Shown here in pieces: positions 1-8,184 of a DNA stretch of 64,000 nucleotides. Under the pieces are notes generated by a model. It was not told where the DNA came from, ran no database searches, and worked only from the letters and a program-made list of their open reading frames with translations. The number at the start of each line of letters is the position of its first letter. The first letter of the stretch is position 1. Source of the stretch: Geoglobus acetivorans (lineage in GTDB: Archaea; Halobacteriota; Archaeoglobi; Archaeoglobales; Archaeoglobaceae); NCBI RefSeq assembly GCF_000789255.1, contig NZ_CP009552.1:310001-374000 (forward strand). The letters run 5' to 3'. The translations under genes and the position numbers were made by a program.

Positions 1-1
1 A

Positions 2-400
2 GAAAGGGCAGAGATTAAAACCATTGAACAGAAGGTAATTGGTGCAGGCCCGGAAATTGCACAGATGCTGAATATAAGTGAGGGTGATGAGGTCAATTTC
101 CGGGTGGTGGATATTCTCTCAGCCGGGATCAGGTTTGCGAGGGCGGTGTCATACACCCCTCTTAAAAGACTGGACGAGAGCTTTAAGAGGGATTTGATGA
201 GTGCCGACATTCCTGTCGGTAAGATTATAAGCAAATATAAACTGGAGGTCAGAAGGGAGATTAACTGGAGTTGTATAAAAGAAAATGATCTCGGCAAGTG
301 TCTTGTCAGGAATTACAGCATAATCCACAGGAGAGAGGTGCTGATAAACATAACTGAATCGTTCCCGTTCAGCGCCTTTGACAGTTTGAGGTGGGAGTAG
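2..400 (+). CDS. Chorismate-lyase-like protein (DUF98), 5'-truncated by window edge
   Basis: The reading frame is open from base 2, so only the C-terminal ~132 residues are in the window. The end reads RNYSIIHRREVLINITESFPF, the conserved Arg, Ile-Ile-His and Glu-x-Phe-Pro pattern of the archaeal chorismate pyruvate-lyase-like family (DUF98). In methanogens the family member removes pyruvate from chorismate to give 4-hydroxybenzoate, the aryl precursor of methanopterin. That role fits an organism that uses H4MPT, since mer and ftr are also in this window. Function is by family resemblance only. The next gene follows directly after the stop codon, so the two are probably one transcript. Confidence 0.7.
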   Translation, partial: ERAEIKTIEQKVIGAGPEIAQMLNISEGDEVNFRVVDILSAGIRFARAVSYTPLKRLDESFKRDLMSADIPVGKIISKYKLEVRREINWSCIKENDLGKCLVRNYSIIHRREVLINITESFPFSAFDSLRWE

Positions 401-880
401 ATGAATTTTAAGGAAATGGTAAAGGACTGGCTTGTTGAAGAGGGATTTTTCAGAGAGGAGGTCAGTGACGAAAATGCTGATTTTCATTACGTAATCGAGG
501 TCCCTCCCGGTTCGAATCAGGTAATTGACATCATCGCTCCAAGAGACAGGGATGTGGTCCTCATTGCCAGCGGAATCAGGCTGAGCGATGAGCACTATTC
601 GATGGTCATGTCGATGGATGAGAAAGAAAGGAGAAGATTCATGTGGACGGTAAGATTTGACCTGCTCTTTTTGCAGACAGAATTCCAGATAATTCCTGAT
701 GCGATGAACCCTCAGCTATTCCAGTTTACGAGGAAGCTCTATGCTGAAAACCTAACACGCCAGCTCCTCATGGATTCGATTTCTGAAGTGCACAAATGCA
801 AGCTCTACATTATATGGAGAATGAAGGAGAGATTTGAACGCTCGGAGAGAAAGGGGGACAGTGAAGTCATGTACCTCTGA
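401..880 (+). CDS. DUF2299 family protein
   Basis: Cytoplasmic protein of 159 residues with no membrane segment. The order of features (short N-terminal helix, VIEVPPGSNQVIDIIAPRDRDVVLIASGI beta-rich core, then a long helix-rich C-terminus) matches the archaeal DUF2299 family, whose biochemical role is unknown; the fold resembles type III secretion-chaperone-like proteins. It starts immediately after the stop codon of the chorismate-lyase-like gene, with GGGAG a few bases upstream of the ATG, so it is translationally linked to that gene. Nothing in the sequence gives an active site. Confidence 0.65.
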   Translation: MNFKEMVKDWLVEEGFFREEVSDENADFHYVIEVPPGSNQVIDIIAPRDRDVVLIASGIRLSDEHYSMVMSMDEKERRRFMWTVRFDLLFLQTEFQIIPDAMNPQLFQFTRKLYAENLTRQLLMDSISEVHKCKLYIIWRMKERFERSERKGDSEVMYL

Positions 881-918
881 AAGTTAATTTTTTATTGATT
901 GCAGCTTACGGAAGAACC

Positions 919-2145
919 ATGAAGGTGCTGATGGTCATTGTTGATGGCATGTCTGACAGGGGGAATGGAAATACAACTCCCTTAAAGTCTGCACACTCAC
1001 CAAATCTCGATTTTCTTGCTGAAAGAGGGATTACTGGAATAATGGACACGATAAGGCCGGGAATAAGACCGGGAAGCGATACTGCCCATTTTTCAATTCT
1101 CGGTTATGATCCGTTTGAGTACTATACTGGAAGAGGTCCAATAGAAGCTGCGGGTGCTGGAATTGATGTCAAACCTGGAGACATAGCCTTCAGGGTTAAC
1201 TTCGGGACGGTCGAGGGAGAAGGCAGTATTTTTGACAAAATCGTTGTGGACAGAAGAGCGGGAAGGATTCAGGACAAGGAAGAGCTTGTCAGGGCGATAA
1301 ATGAGAATGTGAAGCTTGATGGTGTGGAATTCATACTTGCAAACGCATCCGGCCACAGAGCAGCACTGGTTTTCAGGGGTGAGGGTCTTTCGGACAGAAT
1401 TACTGACAGCGATCCGAAGAAGGAGGGCAGGGCTGTTAAGAGGGTTGAGCCTCTCGACAGCTCAGCAGAGTTCACAGCAGAAATAGTAAACGAGTTCATT
1501 GAGAAAAGTCACGAGGTTCTTGAAAATCATCCGCTGAATGCGGAAAGAGCCGAAGCAGGACTGCCGAAGGCAAATGTCCTTCTTCTGAGAGGTGTCGGTA
1601 AGGCGGTCCACGTTCCAGAGTTTGAGGAGAGGTATGGCTTAAAGGCGGCGTTTGTTGCAGGGACAACGCTTATTAAGGGAATTGGCAGACTCATAGGGGC
1701 TGATGTTATTGAAAATTCGAAGTTCACCGGGAGCAGGGATACTGATCTCAATCTGAAGGTAGAAACTGCCTTAAAGGCTCTTGAAACGCATGACTTCGTT
1801 CTGCTTCACATCAAGGCTCCGGATGAGTTCGGCCATGATGGCGATTTTGATGGTAAAAAGGAATTCATAGAGAGGGTTGATCAGGCAATTACACCTCTCA
1901 GAGAACTTGATTTCTCCAGAGTGTGCCTGACGGTGCTTTCAGATCACAGCACGCCTGTGAGTGTGAGAGACCACTCTGCTGACCCCGTCCCGGTGATGAT
2001 TGTGCATGATGGTGTCAGGAGGGATGATGTTAAGGCTTTCAATGAGTTTGAGGTGTATAAAGGTGGACTGTGCAGAATAAGGGGAGAGGATTTGATGAAC
2101 ATTATCCTTGATCTGATAGGCAAGGCTAAAAAGTTCGGAGCGTAG
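919..2145 (+). CDS. apgM: 2,3-bisphosphoglycerate-independent phosphoglycerate mutase, archaeal type
   Basis: Interconverts 3- and 2-phosphoglycerate in the cytoplasm for gluconeogenesis/glycolysis. The protein opens with MKVLMVIVDGMSD, the first metal-binding Asp of the alkaline-phosphatase superfamily. Later motifs HIKAPDEFGHDGD and LSDHSTPVSVRDHSADPVP supply the remaining Asp/His metal ligands. At about 408 residues it matches the archaeal aPGAM family (about 400-415), not the larger bacterial iPGM. I chose the ATG at 919 rather than the TTG at 895 because the family begins directly with the beta strand before the metal-binding Asp. It is followed after 5 bp by the next gene. Confidence 0.92.
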   Translation: MKVLMVIVDGMSDRGNGNTTPLKSAHSPNLDFLAERGITGIMDTIRPGIRPGSDTAHFSILGYDPFEYYTGRGPIEAAGAGIDVKPGDIAFRVNFGTVEGEGSIFDKIVVDRRAGRIQDKEELVRAINENVKLDGVEFILANASGHRAALVFRGEGLSDRITDSDPKKEGRAVKRVEPLDSSAEFTAEIVNEFIEKSHEVLENHPLNAERAEAGLPKANVLLLRGVGKAVHVPEFEERYGLKAAFVAGTTLIKGIGRLIGADVIENSKFTGSRDTDLNLKVETALKALETHDFVLLHIKAPDEFGHDGDFDGKKEFIERVDQAITPLRELDFSRVCLTVLSDHSTPVSVRDHSADPVPVMIVHDGVRRDDVKAFNEFEVYKGGLCRIRGEDLMNIILDLIGKAKKFGA

Positions 2146-2150
2146 AGAGC

Positions 2151-3026
2151 ATGATGGAAAAGCTGGTTATCCCACCCGGTGTTGTGTTTGATGAAACCCA
2201 CATAAAACATGAGGGAGACGTGATAGTTGGGAACGATTCCTCAATCGGATTCGGCATCGATGCGAGGAAGATAGTCGTTGGGGACAGGGCGACGATAAAC
2301 GGAGATTTAATAGGAGATGAAATACGACTCGACTCGTGGGTTAAGGTTAAGGGAGACGTCCTGTGCAGAGGAGATGCTTTCATAGGCGAATTTTCGTCGA
2401 TTGAGGGTAAACTTACGGTTCACGGGAACCTTGAAATTGGAAGAAACGTTCGAATTGAGAAGGGATTTGAGGCGAGAGGTCTCATTACTATTCAGAACCC
2501 TCTGCCCGTAATAATCTTCCTGTTTGTTTACATCATGGAGCTTCTCAGGCTCGGTAAGCTTGATGAAGTTGAAGAGCTGTTCAGCGAGGAGTTTGAAAAT
2601 CCGCTGGTAATTCCCGACAACACCAAGTTAGCGATGGAGCAGATAAGGACTGGCAGAAACGCTGATTTCAGGGATAGCAAGATACTGGGGAATGTCAGAG
2701 CAAAAAACGTTATCGCTGAAAACGTTGAGCTTTACGGAAGTCTCAGGGGAAAGGATTTGCTAATTAGCGGCTCCAAAATTCACGGTGCGGTTGAGGGAAG
2801 GAGGGTATTTATCGTTGGTGAGAGTATTGTTTACGGGAGCGTCAGTGGTGAGGAAGTCCATATTGAGAAGGGATGCATGGTTGAGGGAACGATTGTGGGC
2901 AGGAAGGGTGTCTGGATAAGGGATAAGGTTGAGGCAGAAATTGAGCTTGAGGGTGAAGAGGAGGATGATGGACTGGGAGAAGAAGAGATTCAGAAAGATG
3001 TTTCCGAACATATACAGGGAACTTGA
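2151..3026 (+). CDS. Two-block left-handed beta-helix (polymer-forming/bactofilin-like) protein
   Basis: 291 residues. Residues ~20-115 and ~165-270 are runs of hexapeptide-like repeats rich in Gly-Asp and Ile-Val (GDVIVGNDSSIG, KVKGDVLCRGDAFIGE, SIVYGSVSGEEVHIEKG), as in bactofilins and left-handed beta-helix proteins. Between the blocks lies a very hydrophobic stretch (117-131, with VIIFLFVYIME) followed by a charged helical segment. The C-terminus is acidic. Bactofilin-like proteins form filaments or scaffolds; acyltransferases share the repeat but no catalytic His is evident here. The hydrophobic insert could attach it to the membrane. ATG at 2151 or 2154. It overlaps the next gene. Confidence 0.6.
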   Translation: MMEKLVIPPGVVFDETHIKHEGDVIVGNDSSIGFGIDARKIVVGDRATINGDLIGDEIRLDSWVKVKGDVLCRGDAFIGEFSSIEGKLTVHGNLEIGRNVRIEKGFEARGLITIQNPLPVIIFLFVYIMELLRLGKLDEVEELFSEEFENPLVIPDNTKLAMEQIRTGRNADFRDSKILGNVRAKNVIAENVELYGSLRGKDLLISGSKIHGAVEGRRVFIVGESIVYGSVSGEEVHIEKGCMVEGTIVGRKGVWIRDKVEAEIELEGEEEDDGLGEEEIQKDVSEHIQGT

Positions 3027-3225
3027 AGGCGACATTCTGCCTTCGGTCATTGATCACATAGAAAGGTGTCAGAGTGTTGATGAGGCTCATGAGGTTATTG
3101 AATACTTTCTCAAAATTGGGGAGATAAGTGAGGAGTATGCTGAATTTTTGAAGGAGAGTGAAATAGTTAAGGACCTCATAGGTTCGAGAAAACACGGGGA
3201 GTATACCCGGAGGGGTTTGAAGTGA
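2965..3225 (+). CDS. Small conserved archaeal protein (possibly DUF2095)
   Basis: About 86 residues, helical and charged, beginning MMDWEKKRFRKMFPNIYRELE. The FP-x-L/I-x-x-ELE opening resembles archaeal DUF2095 proteins, an assignment I make from memory with limited certainty. The start is placed at 2965 because GAAGAGGAGG lies just upstream; an ATG one codon later (2968) has better spacing. The 5' end overlaps the beta-helix gene by 62 bp and the 3' end overlaps the GTPase start (GTGA), so the three genes form one tightly coupled operon. No catalytic motif is visible. Confidence 0.55.
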   Translation: MMDWEKKRFRKMFPNIYRELEGDILPSVIDHIERCQSVDEAHEVIEYFLKIGEISEEYAEFLKESEIVKDLIGSRKHGEYTRRGLK

Positions 3226-4385
3226 TAGAAATAGGTTTGACCGGAAAGCCAAATGCGGGAAAATCCACTTTTTTCAAGTCTGCAACCATGGCTGATGTGG
3301 AGATCGCGAATTATCCCTTTACAACGATTGAGCCAAACGTCGGCGTGGCCCATGTACGGGTTGAGTGTGCGTGCAGGGAGCTTGGGGTTTATCCATGCGG
3401 TAACTGCATTGATGGATGGAGGTTTATACCTGTTAAGCTGATTGATGTTGCCGGTCTTGTACCGGACGCTCACAAGGGAAGGGGGCTGGGGAACGAGTTT
3501 CTCGATGACCTCAGACAGGCAGATGCCATAATCCACGTGGTGGATGCATCAGGCTCGACAGACATTGAGGGTAATGAGGTCGGTCTGGGAGAGCATGATC
3601 CTTTTGAGGACGTTGACTTTCTCGAAAAGGAGCTTTACATGTGGCTTTTCGGCATTTTGAAGAAAAACTGGGACAAGATGGTCAGGAGAATACAGATGGA
3701 GAAGAAGGATCCCGCCAGATACATACACGAGCAGCTTGCAGGTCTTGGCTTCGATGAGCTTACTGTTAGAGAAGGTCTGAGAGATGTCGGAAAGCAGTTC
3801 AATGAATTTTCGGACGATGATCTGCTAAACTTTGCAAAAAATCTGATGAATAGGAGATTCAAAATCCTCGTGGCTGCGAACAAGGCGGATAAGGCTCCAG
3901 AGGGTAACATAAAGAAATTCATGGATTCTGGCGCAGTCATCTGTTCGGCAATATTCGAACTCACGTTGAGGACTGCAAGCCAGAACGGATACGTCCGGTA
4001 TTTGCCGGGAGATGAAGATTTTGAGATCGTCAAAGAGCTGAATGAAAAGCAGAAAAAGGCTCTCGAGACTATAAGAGCCTTCATGAAAAAATATGGGGGG
4101 ACGGGAGTTCAGGAGGCGATAAACAGGATTGTGTTTGATAGGCTGGGTTACATAGTGGTGTATCCCGTCGAGGACGAGAACAGGTACACTGACAGCAAGG
4201 GCAATGTTCTTCCGGATGCGATGCTCGTGAAAAGGGGAACGACGCCCAGAGAACTTGCTTACAGAATCCACACGGACATTGGGAAAAACTATATCTATGC
4301 CGTTGATGCAAAGAGAAAGATCAGAATTTCAGAAGACCATGAACTTCAGAACGGAGACGTTGTAAAGATTGTTTCGGGTGCATAG
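3222..4385 (+). CDS. OBG/YchF-family GTPase with TGS domain
   Basis: Cytoplasmic P-loop GTPase of 387 residues. Visible motifs are the P-loop GKPNAGKST (8-16), the switch I region NYPFTTIEPNVG, G3 DVAGL, G4 NKAD and G5-like CSAIFE. A C-terminal TGS domain (~310-387) ends NGDVVKIVSGA. The Cys-rich segment CACRELGVYPCGNC after switch I is characteristic of the archaeal branch. Relatives bind ribosomes or RNA. The start is the GTG at 3222, preceded by CGGAGGGG and overlapping the previous stop codon as GTGA. Confidence 0.88.
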   Translation: MIEIGLTGKPNAGKSTFFKSATMADVEIANYPFTTIEPNVGVAHVRVECACRELGVYPCGNCIDGWRFIPVKLIDVAGLVPDAHKGRGLGNEFLDDLRQADAIIHVVDASGSTDIEGNEVGLGEHDPFEDVDFLEKELYMWLFGILKKNWDKMVRRIQMEKKDPARYIHEQLAGLGFDELTVREGLRDVGKQFNEFSDDDLLNFAKNLMNRRFKILVAANKADKAPEGNIKKFMDSGAVICSAIFELTLRTASQNGYVRYLPGDEDFEIVKELNEKQKKALETIRAFMKKYGGTGVQEAINRIVFDRLGYIVVYPVEDENRYTDSKGNVLPDAMLVKRGTTPRELAYRIHTDIGKNYIYAVDAKRKIRISEDHELQNGDVVKIVSGA

Positions 4386-4531
4386 CTGATCCATCAACCT
4401 ACACCTCTCAATCTTTTGAACTGACCGGATTGTGAGCTGATACTGTGTGTTTTTCCGTTGCATGGGTTATCAAGGTGCCATAATGTGTTGTTGCAGAAGG
4501 TGCTGGAAACGTCCTTGCTGCTGGAAAAATT

Positions 4532-4714
4532 TCAGCGTTCGAGTTCAAGGAATTTTTTGCCTTCTTCAGTCACTCTGTAAAGCCCGTTTTCATGCTTTTC
4601 TATTAAACCGAGAAATTCCAGCAATTCTGCGATGACTCTCTCTTCTTCGCCTTTAATCACAATTTCCTCTTTTTCCAGCATTTTTTCCGCTATTTCACCT
4701 ATTTTTGACTTCAT
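4532..4714 (-). CDS. Small winged-helix-like protein
   Basis: About 60 residues from the ATG at 4714, which has GGTG upstream: MKSKIGEIAEKML...ELLEFLGLIEKHENGLYRVTEEGKKFLE. The end (short helix, GLIEK turn, GLYRVTEEGKKFL wing) is typical of single-domain archaeal winged-helix regulators. No effector domain is present. The gene stands alone, divergent from the PsiE-like gene, with a TATA-like box at about 4760-4770 on its strand and an imperfect palindrome between box and start. That arrangement suggests autoregulation. Its targets are unknown. Confidence 0.55.
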   Translation of the reverse strand: MKSKIGEIAEKMLEKEEIVIKGEEERVIAELLEFLGLIEKHENGLYRVTEEGKKFLELER

Positions 4715-4731
4715 GCTTTTACACCTTTCCC

Positions 4732-4756
4732 ACAACAATAATTATGATTATGTTGT
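4732..4756. promoter_or_regulatory. Imperfect palindrome in the divergent promoter region
   Basis: The arms begin ACAACA and end TGTTGT around an AT-rich centre. It lies between the TATA-like box and start codon of the small winged-helix gene. A direct repeat AACAATAATT occurs inside it (4734-4743) and again at 4779-4788, on the other side of the TATA-like box. This is a plausible operator, probably for the winged-helix protein itself. No binding data are implied. Confidence 0.35.
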
Positions 4757-4927
4757 CTTCATATTTAAATCTTTCGAAACAATAATTGGGATTTTTCTCG
4801 GAAATATTTCATTTAGCAGTTTTGCATATATTTGTATATATGTTAATTTTTCCAAACAATTCGATGTAGAATATGTTTACATAGTGTTTTCAAAACAGTA
4901 TTTAAGCCGTGCTGACAATGTATCGTC

Positions 4928-5338
4928 ATGTGGAATCTCAGGTTTGAGTATCTTAACCGGGTATATGATATTGCGATCTATCTCATGAGCCTGGTTGTTA
5001 CGGTGCTCGTTGGGGTGAAGATGGTTTCCATTGTTGTTCAGATTCCTGAGGCAGTACTTACACTGTCTCCGTCATCCTTCGATACGCTTATCACCGAAAT
5101 ACTGACTTTTTTCGTTCTAATTGAGCTTGCAAAGGCTTTCACAGAATATCTCGAGTTTAAGAGGGTCAGGCTCCACATCATGGCTGAGCTTGCATCGATA
5201 TTCACCATAAGGGAGCTTTTGATATCTCTATACAAGCAGAATTTTGACTGGACGATTCTGATTGCTTTCTCCGTACTGATTCTCTCGCTAACTCTTGTGA
5301 GAACAATGGCGCTGAAGTACAAACCATCGAGGACGTAA
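4928..5338 (+). CDS. PsiE-like four-helix membrane protein
   Basis: 136 residues with four predicted membrane segments (about 12-38, 52-72, 82-100 and 112-128). The spacing resembles the phosphate-starvation-inducible PsiE family, including an acidic/basic loop (EYLEFKRVRLHIMAEL) between helices 2 and 3 that is well conserved in that family. Its biochemical function is unknown. The ATG is about 26 bp after GTATTTAAGC (4899-4908), so the mRNA is probably leaderless. The IS element inserted 49 bp after its stop codon, leaving the gene intact. Confidence 0.6.
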   Translation: MWNLRFEYLNRVYDIAIYLMSLVVTVLVGVKMVSIVVQIPEAVLTLSPSSFDTLITEILTFFVLIELAKAFTEYLEFKRVRLHIMAELASIFTIRELLISLYKQNFDWTILIAFSVLILSLTLVRTMALKYKPSRT

Positions 5339-5373
5339 GGTGCATCACTCTCTTTTTTGTCCTCGCCGGGTAG

Positions 5374-5387
5374 CTGTTCAGATTTTT
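5374..5387. repeat. Target-site duplication, left copy
   Basis: CTGTTCAGATTTTT, identical over 14 bp to 6351-6364 on the other side of the insertion sequence. The perfect identity means the insertion has not been rearranged at its ends. Confidence 0.85.
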
Positions 5388-5413
5388 TGTCTTTTCCCGA
5401 AATTATTTCCCAC
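5388..5413 (+). repeat. Left terminal inverted repeat of the IS element
   Basis: 26 bp beginning TGTCTTTTCC and ending ATTTCCCAC. It matches the reverse complement of 6325-6350 at 21 of 26 positions, with the inner 9 bases identical. Confidence 0.8.
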
Positions 5414-5429
5414 TTCAACAAACCCCCAT

Positions 5430-6335
5430 GTGAAACTTGACGAGAAAGCGATAAAATGGATTATCAGAGAGAAAGAGAAGGGTACACCGACAAAGGAGAT
5501 AGCAGAGATCGAAAACATAACACCAAGAAGAGTAAATCAGATCTACAAGCAATACAAAGATACTGGAGAAATACCAAAGCCAAAGAAACCAGGTAGACCT
5601 AAAAAAGAACTATCAGAAGAAGAAATAGAAGCCATAAAAGAAGCCTATGAAGAGTACAGGTGTAATGCAGTAGTTCTCCAAACAATCTTAAAGGAAAGAG
5701 GTTACAGAATAAGCAAGAACAAAATACACGAAGTGTTGAGAATGAACGGCTATGCTAAGGAGGAGAAGAACAAGAAAAAGCGTAAAAAGTGGATAAGGTA
5801 TGAGAGAAAGCACTCTATGGAATTATGGCATGCAGACTGGTTTTTCTATAACGGGAAGTGGATAATTGCTTATCTGGACGATGCTTCCCGTCTGATTACT
5901 GGTTACGGAGTATTTGATAAAGCAACATCTGAGAATGCCATAAAAGTGCTAAAAGAAGCCATGGATGATTATGGCAGGCCGGAATCAATCCTGACGGATA
6001 GAGGTACTCAGTTCTACGCATCTGCAGGGGAGAAGAAGGCTAAAGGAGTATCTAAATTTGAGAAATTCCTTGCAGAGAATGAAATTAAGCATATTGTGGG
6101 TAGGGTGAATCACCCACAAACGAATGGAAAGATAGAGAGGTTCTATGGAACGCTGGAAGCTAAAATCAAGTATTTCGATACAGTAGATGAATTCATGGAG
6201 TGGTACAATCACAAAAGACCCCACATGAGTCTCAACTTAGATGAACTGGAGACTCCCTATAAAGCATTTTTGAGAAAGTTGACTCCTGAGAGAATATTGA
6301 GTTATTCGTGGAGGTGGTTTGATGGTGGGAAATGA
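5430..6335 (+). CDS. IS481-type DDE transposase
   Basis: 301 residues. The N-terminal helix-turn-helix (~1-50; EIAEIENITPRRVNQIYKQY) is followed by a PGRPKK AT-hook-like linker (54-59), a second helical DNA-binding region, and an RNase H-fold rve catalytic core. The catalytic triad is visible as D136 (HADW), D190 (LTDRG) and E236 (NGKIERFYG), so the enzyme should be active. I place the start at the GTG at 5430: codons further upstream in this frame lie outside the element or in its inverted repeat, and homologous-looking sequence begins at VKLDEKAI. The stop codon lies inside the right inverted repeat. Confidence 0.88.
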   Translation: MKLDEKAIKWIIREKEKGTPTKEIAEIENITPRRVNQIYKQYKDTGEIPKPKKPGRPKKELSEEEIEAIKEAYEEYRCNAVVLQTILKERGYRISKNKIHEVLRMNGYAKEEKNKKKRKKWIRYERKHSMELWHADWFFYNGKWIIAYLDDASRLITGYGVFDKATSENAIKVLKEAMDDYGRPESILTDRGTQFYASAGEKKAKGVSKFEKFLAENEIKHIVGRVNHPQTNGKIERFYGTLEAKIKYFDTVDEFMEWYNHKRPHMSLNLDELETPYKAFLRKLTPERILSYSWRWFDGGK

Positions 6336-6350
6336 TTTTAGGAAACTACA
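6325..6350 (-). repeat. Right terminal inverted repeat of the IS element
   Basis: Reverse complement begins TGTAGTTTCC and ends ATTTCCCAC, pairing with 5388-5413. It contains the transposase stop codon. Confidence 0.8.
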
Positions 6351-6364
6351 CTGTTCAGATTTTT
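6351..6364. repeat. Target-site duplication, right copy
   Basis: CTGTTCAGATTTTT, identical to 5374-5387. The remaining sequence to the acyl-CoA ligase start is AT-rich and holds TTTTTAAATC (about 6435-6445), a TATA-like box at leaderless distance from the ATG. Confidence 0.85.
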
Positions 6365-6464
6365 GGTAAACTTTAAATATGCTATTTCATTCCGCATACT
6401 AATTCATGATATTTTTATAAATTAATAATGGAAAATTTTTAAATCATGCAATCTGACTAATCCC

Positions 6465-8177
6465 ATGCTTGGTGTTGAGGGGAAACTCATAACAGAAATT
6501 GATCCGAAGGATATCAACCAGTTCTGGGAGAAAAGTTATGACAGTGGAGTTCCATCTGAAATTGAAATCCCTGAAATTCCACTCTATGAGCTTCTTGACA
6601 GAACTGCAGAAAAGTTCCCGGACAAGATTGCAATAGACTTTCTTGGAAAGAAGTTAAAGTATGGGGAGCTTAAAGAACTCTCTGACAGAGTGGCAGGCTT
6701 TCTGAAAAGCCTTGGTGTTGGCAGGGGATCGAGAGTGGTAATAGACATGCCAAACACTCCGCACTATGTGATTGCATATTACGGAATTCTCAAAACCGGA
6801 GCAACTGTTGTTCAGGCCAACCCACTTTACACCGAAAGGGAGCTGAGACACATAGCTGAAAACAGCGAGGCGAGAATTTTCTTCGCTGTTGAGAATGCAT
6901 TTTCGAAGGTTTACGAGCTTAAAAAGGAGGGAATAATTGACAGGATAATAGTCTGCAGAATTGAGGATTATCTGCCTTTCCCACTGAATTTTCTTTACAG
7001 GCTGAAGAAGGAGAAGGTGAACATTCCGAAGGATGACGGAATAGCCTTCTGGACTGACGTGGTGAAATCTGATCTGATTTCGTCCCCTGAAAAGGTGGAT
7101 CCCAAGGAGGACATTGCGGTATTTCAGTACACTGGCGGGACTACAGGGCTGCCAAAAGCAGCAATGCTCACACATTACAATCTTGTAGCCAATACCTATC
7201 AGATCATCCACTGGCTCCCGGAGTTCAGCGAAAAGGATGTTGTAAGCGGGATTCTGCCCTACTTCCACGTGTATGGAATGACGACAAGCATGAACATGCC
7301 AATTGCTGTGGGAGCAAAGATTGTCATGCTTCCTGACCCGAGAGATATAAAGAGAATACTGAATGCCATAGAGAAACACGGGATCACGCTCTTCTTTGGG
7401 GTGCCAACACTGTTCAATGCAATAAACACACACCCGGACACACCCAAAAAGAATCTGAGGAGTATAAGGGCGTGTATAAGTGGTTCTGCTCCACTGCCGC
7501 TTGAGGTCAAGAGAGAATTTGAGAGGATAACCGGTGGAAAGCTTGTTGAGGGATATGGGCTGAGTGAAACGTCTCCTGTTACACATGTCAACCCAATCTA
7601 CGGCACAAACAAGGAGGGCAGCATAGGTATACCCATTCCGAATACCTACGCCCTCGTCATAGACGAGGAAGGAAAAGTCCTTCCTGTGGGCGAGATTGGA
7701 GAGCTCGCAATCTTCGGCCCACAGGTGATGAAGGGCTACTACAAGATGGAGGAAGAAACAAGAAAAACCTTGGTCAGCGGATGGCTTCTGACTGGAGACA
7801 TGGCCAAGATGGACGAGGACGGCTACTTCTACATAGTGGACAGAAAGAAGGACGTCATCATAGCGGGAGGATACAACATCTATCCGAGAGAGGTTGAGGA
7901 GGTCCTCTACGAACACCCCGCCGTACTGGAGGCAGCTGTTGTTGGTGTCCCTGACAAATACAGGGGAGAAACAGTAAAGGCATTCATCGTCCTGAGACCC
8001 GAACACAGGGGAAAGGTCTCAGAAAAGGACATCGAACAGTTCTGCAGGCAGAAACTTGCAGCCTACAAGGTCCCCAGAATAATCGAATTCGTCGACGAAC
8101 TTCCAAAATCAGCAGTCGGCAAGGTGCTGAGGAGGGTTCTCAGAGACCAGGAAGTTAAGAAAATGGAACAATCCTGA
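6465..8177 (+). CDS. Long-chain fatty-acid--CoA ligase (AMP-forming)
   Basis: Activates fatty acids to acyl-CoA through an acyl-adenylate, feeding beta-oxidation, for which Archaeoglobus relatives carry many paralogues. 570 residues. Motifs are the adenylate-forming P-loop YTGGTTGLPKAAMLTH, motif GYGLSETSPVTH, the hinge TGDMAKMDEDGYFYIVDRKKD and the C-terminal lysine region PKSAVGKVLRR. Length and motif order are those of the FadD family; true chain-length preference cannot be read from sequence. Start at the ATG 6465, with a TATA-like box about 26 bp upstream and no SD, so probably leaderless. The IS element lies just upstream and may influence expression. Confidence 0.9.
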   Translation: MLGVEGKLITEIDPKDINQFWEKSYDSGVPSEIEIPEIPLYELLDRTAEKFPDKIAIDFLGKKLKYGELKELSDRVAGFLKSLGVGRGSRVVIDMPNTPHYVIAYYGILKTGATVVQANPLYTERELRHIAENSEARIFFAVENAFSKVYELKKEGIIDRIIVCRIEDYLPFPLNFLYRLKKEKVNIPKDDGIAFWTDVVKSDLISSPEKVDPKEDIAVFQYTGGTTGLPKAAMLTHYNLVANTYQIIHWLPEFSEKDVVSGILPYFHVYGMTTSMNMPIAVGAKIVMLPDPRDIKRILNAIEKHGITLFFGVPTLFNAINTHPDTPKKNLRSIRACISGSAPLPLEVKREFERITGGKLVEGYGLSETSPVTHVNPIYGTNKEGSIGIPIPNTYALVIDEEGKVLPVGEIGELAIFGPQVMKGYYKMEEETRKTLVSGWLLTGDMAKMDEDGYFYIVDRKKDVIIAGGYNIYPREVEEVLYEHPAVLEAAVVGVPDKYRGETVKAFIVLRPEHRGKVSEKDIEQFCRQKLAAYKVPRIIEFVDELPKSAVGKVLRRVLRDQEVKKMEQS

Positions 8178-8184
8178 TATCAAA

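Larger units (their letters stand above)
5388..6350 (+). mobile_element. Complete IS481-like insertion sequence (963 bp)
   Basis: The boundaries come from 26-bp imperfect terminal inverted repeats (5388-5413 and 6325-6350; 21 of 26 positions match, outer bases TGT). They are flanked by a perfect 14-bp direct repeat. One transposase gene fills the element. With the element and one repeat removed, the pre-insertion sequence reads from the PsiE-like gene straight into the acyl-CoA ligase promoter region. Intact ends, an intact ORF and an exact target duplication suggest a recent, potentially active insertion. Only one copy is in this window. The closed assignment to IS481 rests on the transposase. 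Confidence 0.85.

Noticed and set aside
505-530. GGTTCGAATC, a tRNA T-loop-like sequence
   Set aside because: It lies inside the DUF2299 coding sequence and no acceptor or anticodon stem can be formed around it. No tRNA genes were found in the window.
4447-4635. 62-codon Cys-rich frame on the plus strand downstream of the YchF-type GTPase gene
   Set aside because: It overlaps the small winged-helix gene on the opposite strand and looks like random Cys/Arg-rich sequence.
6654-8006. Long 450-codon open frame on the minus strand
   Set aside because: It lies antisense to the acyl-CoA ligase, whose motifs and length are convincing. The minus frame has no recognisable domain and is a by-product of codon usage.
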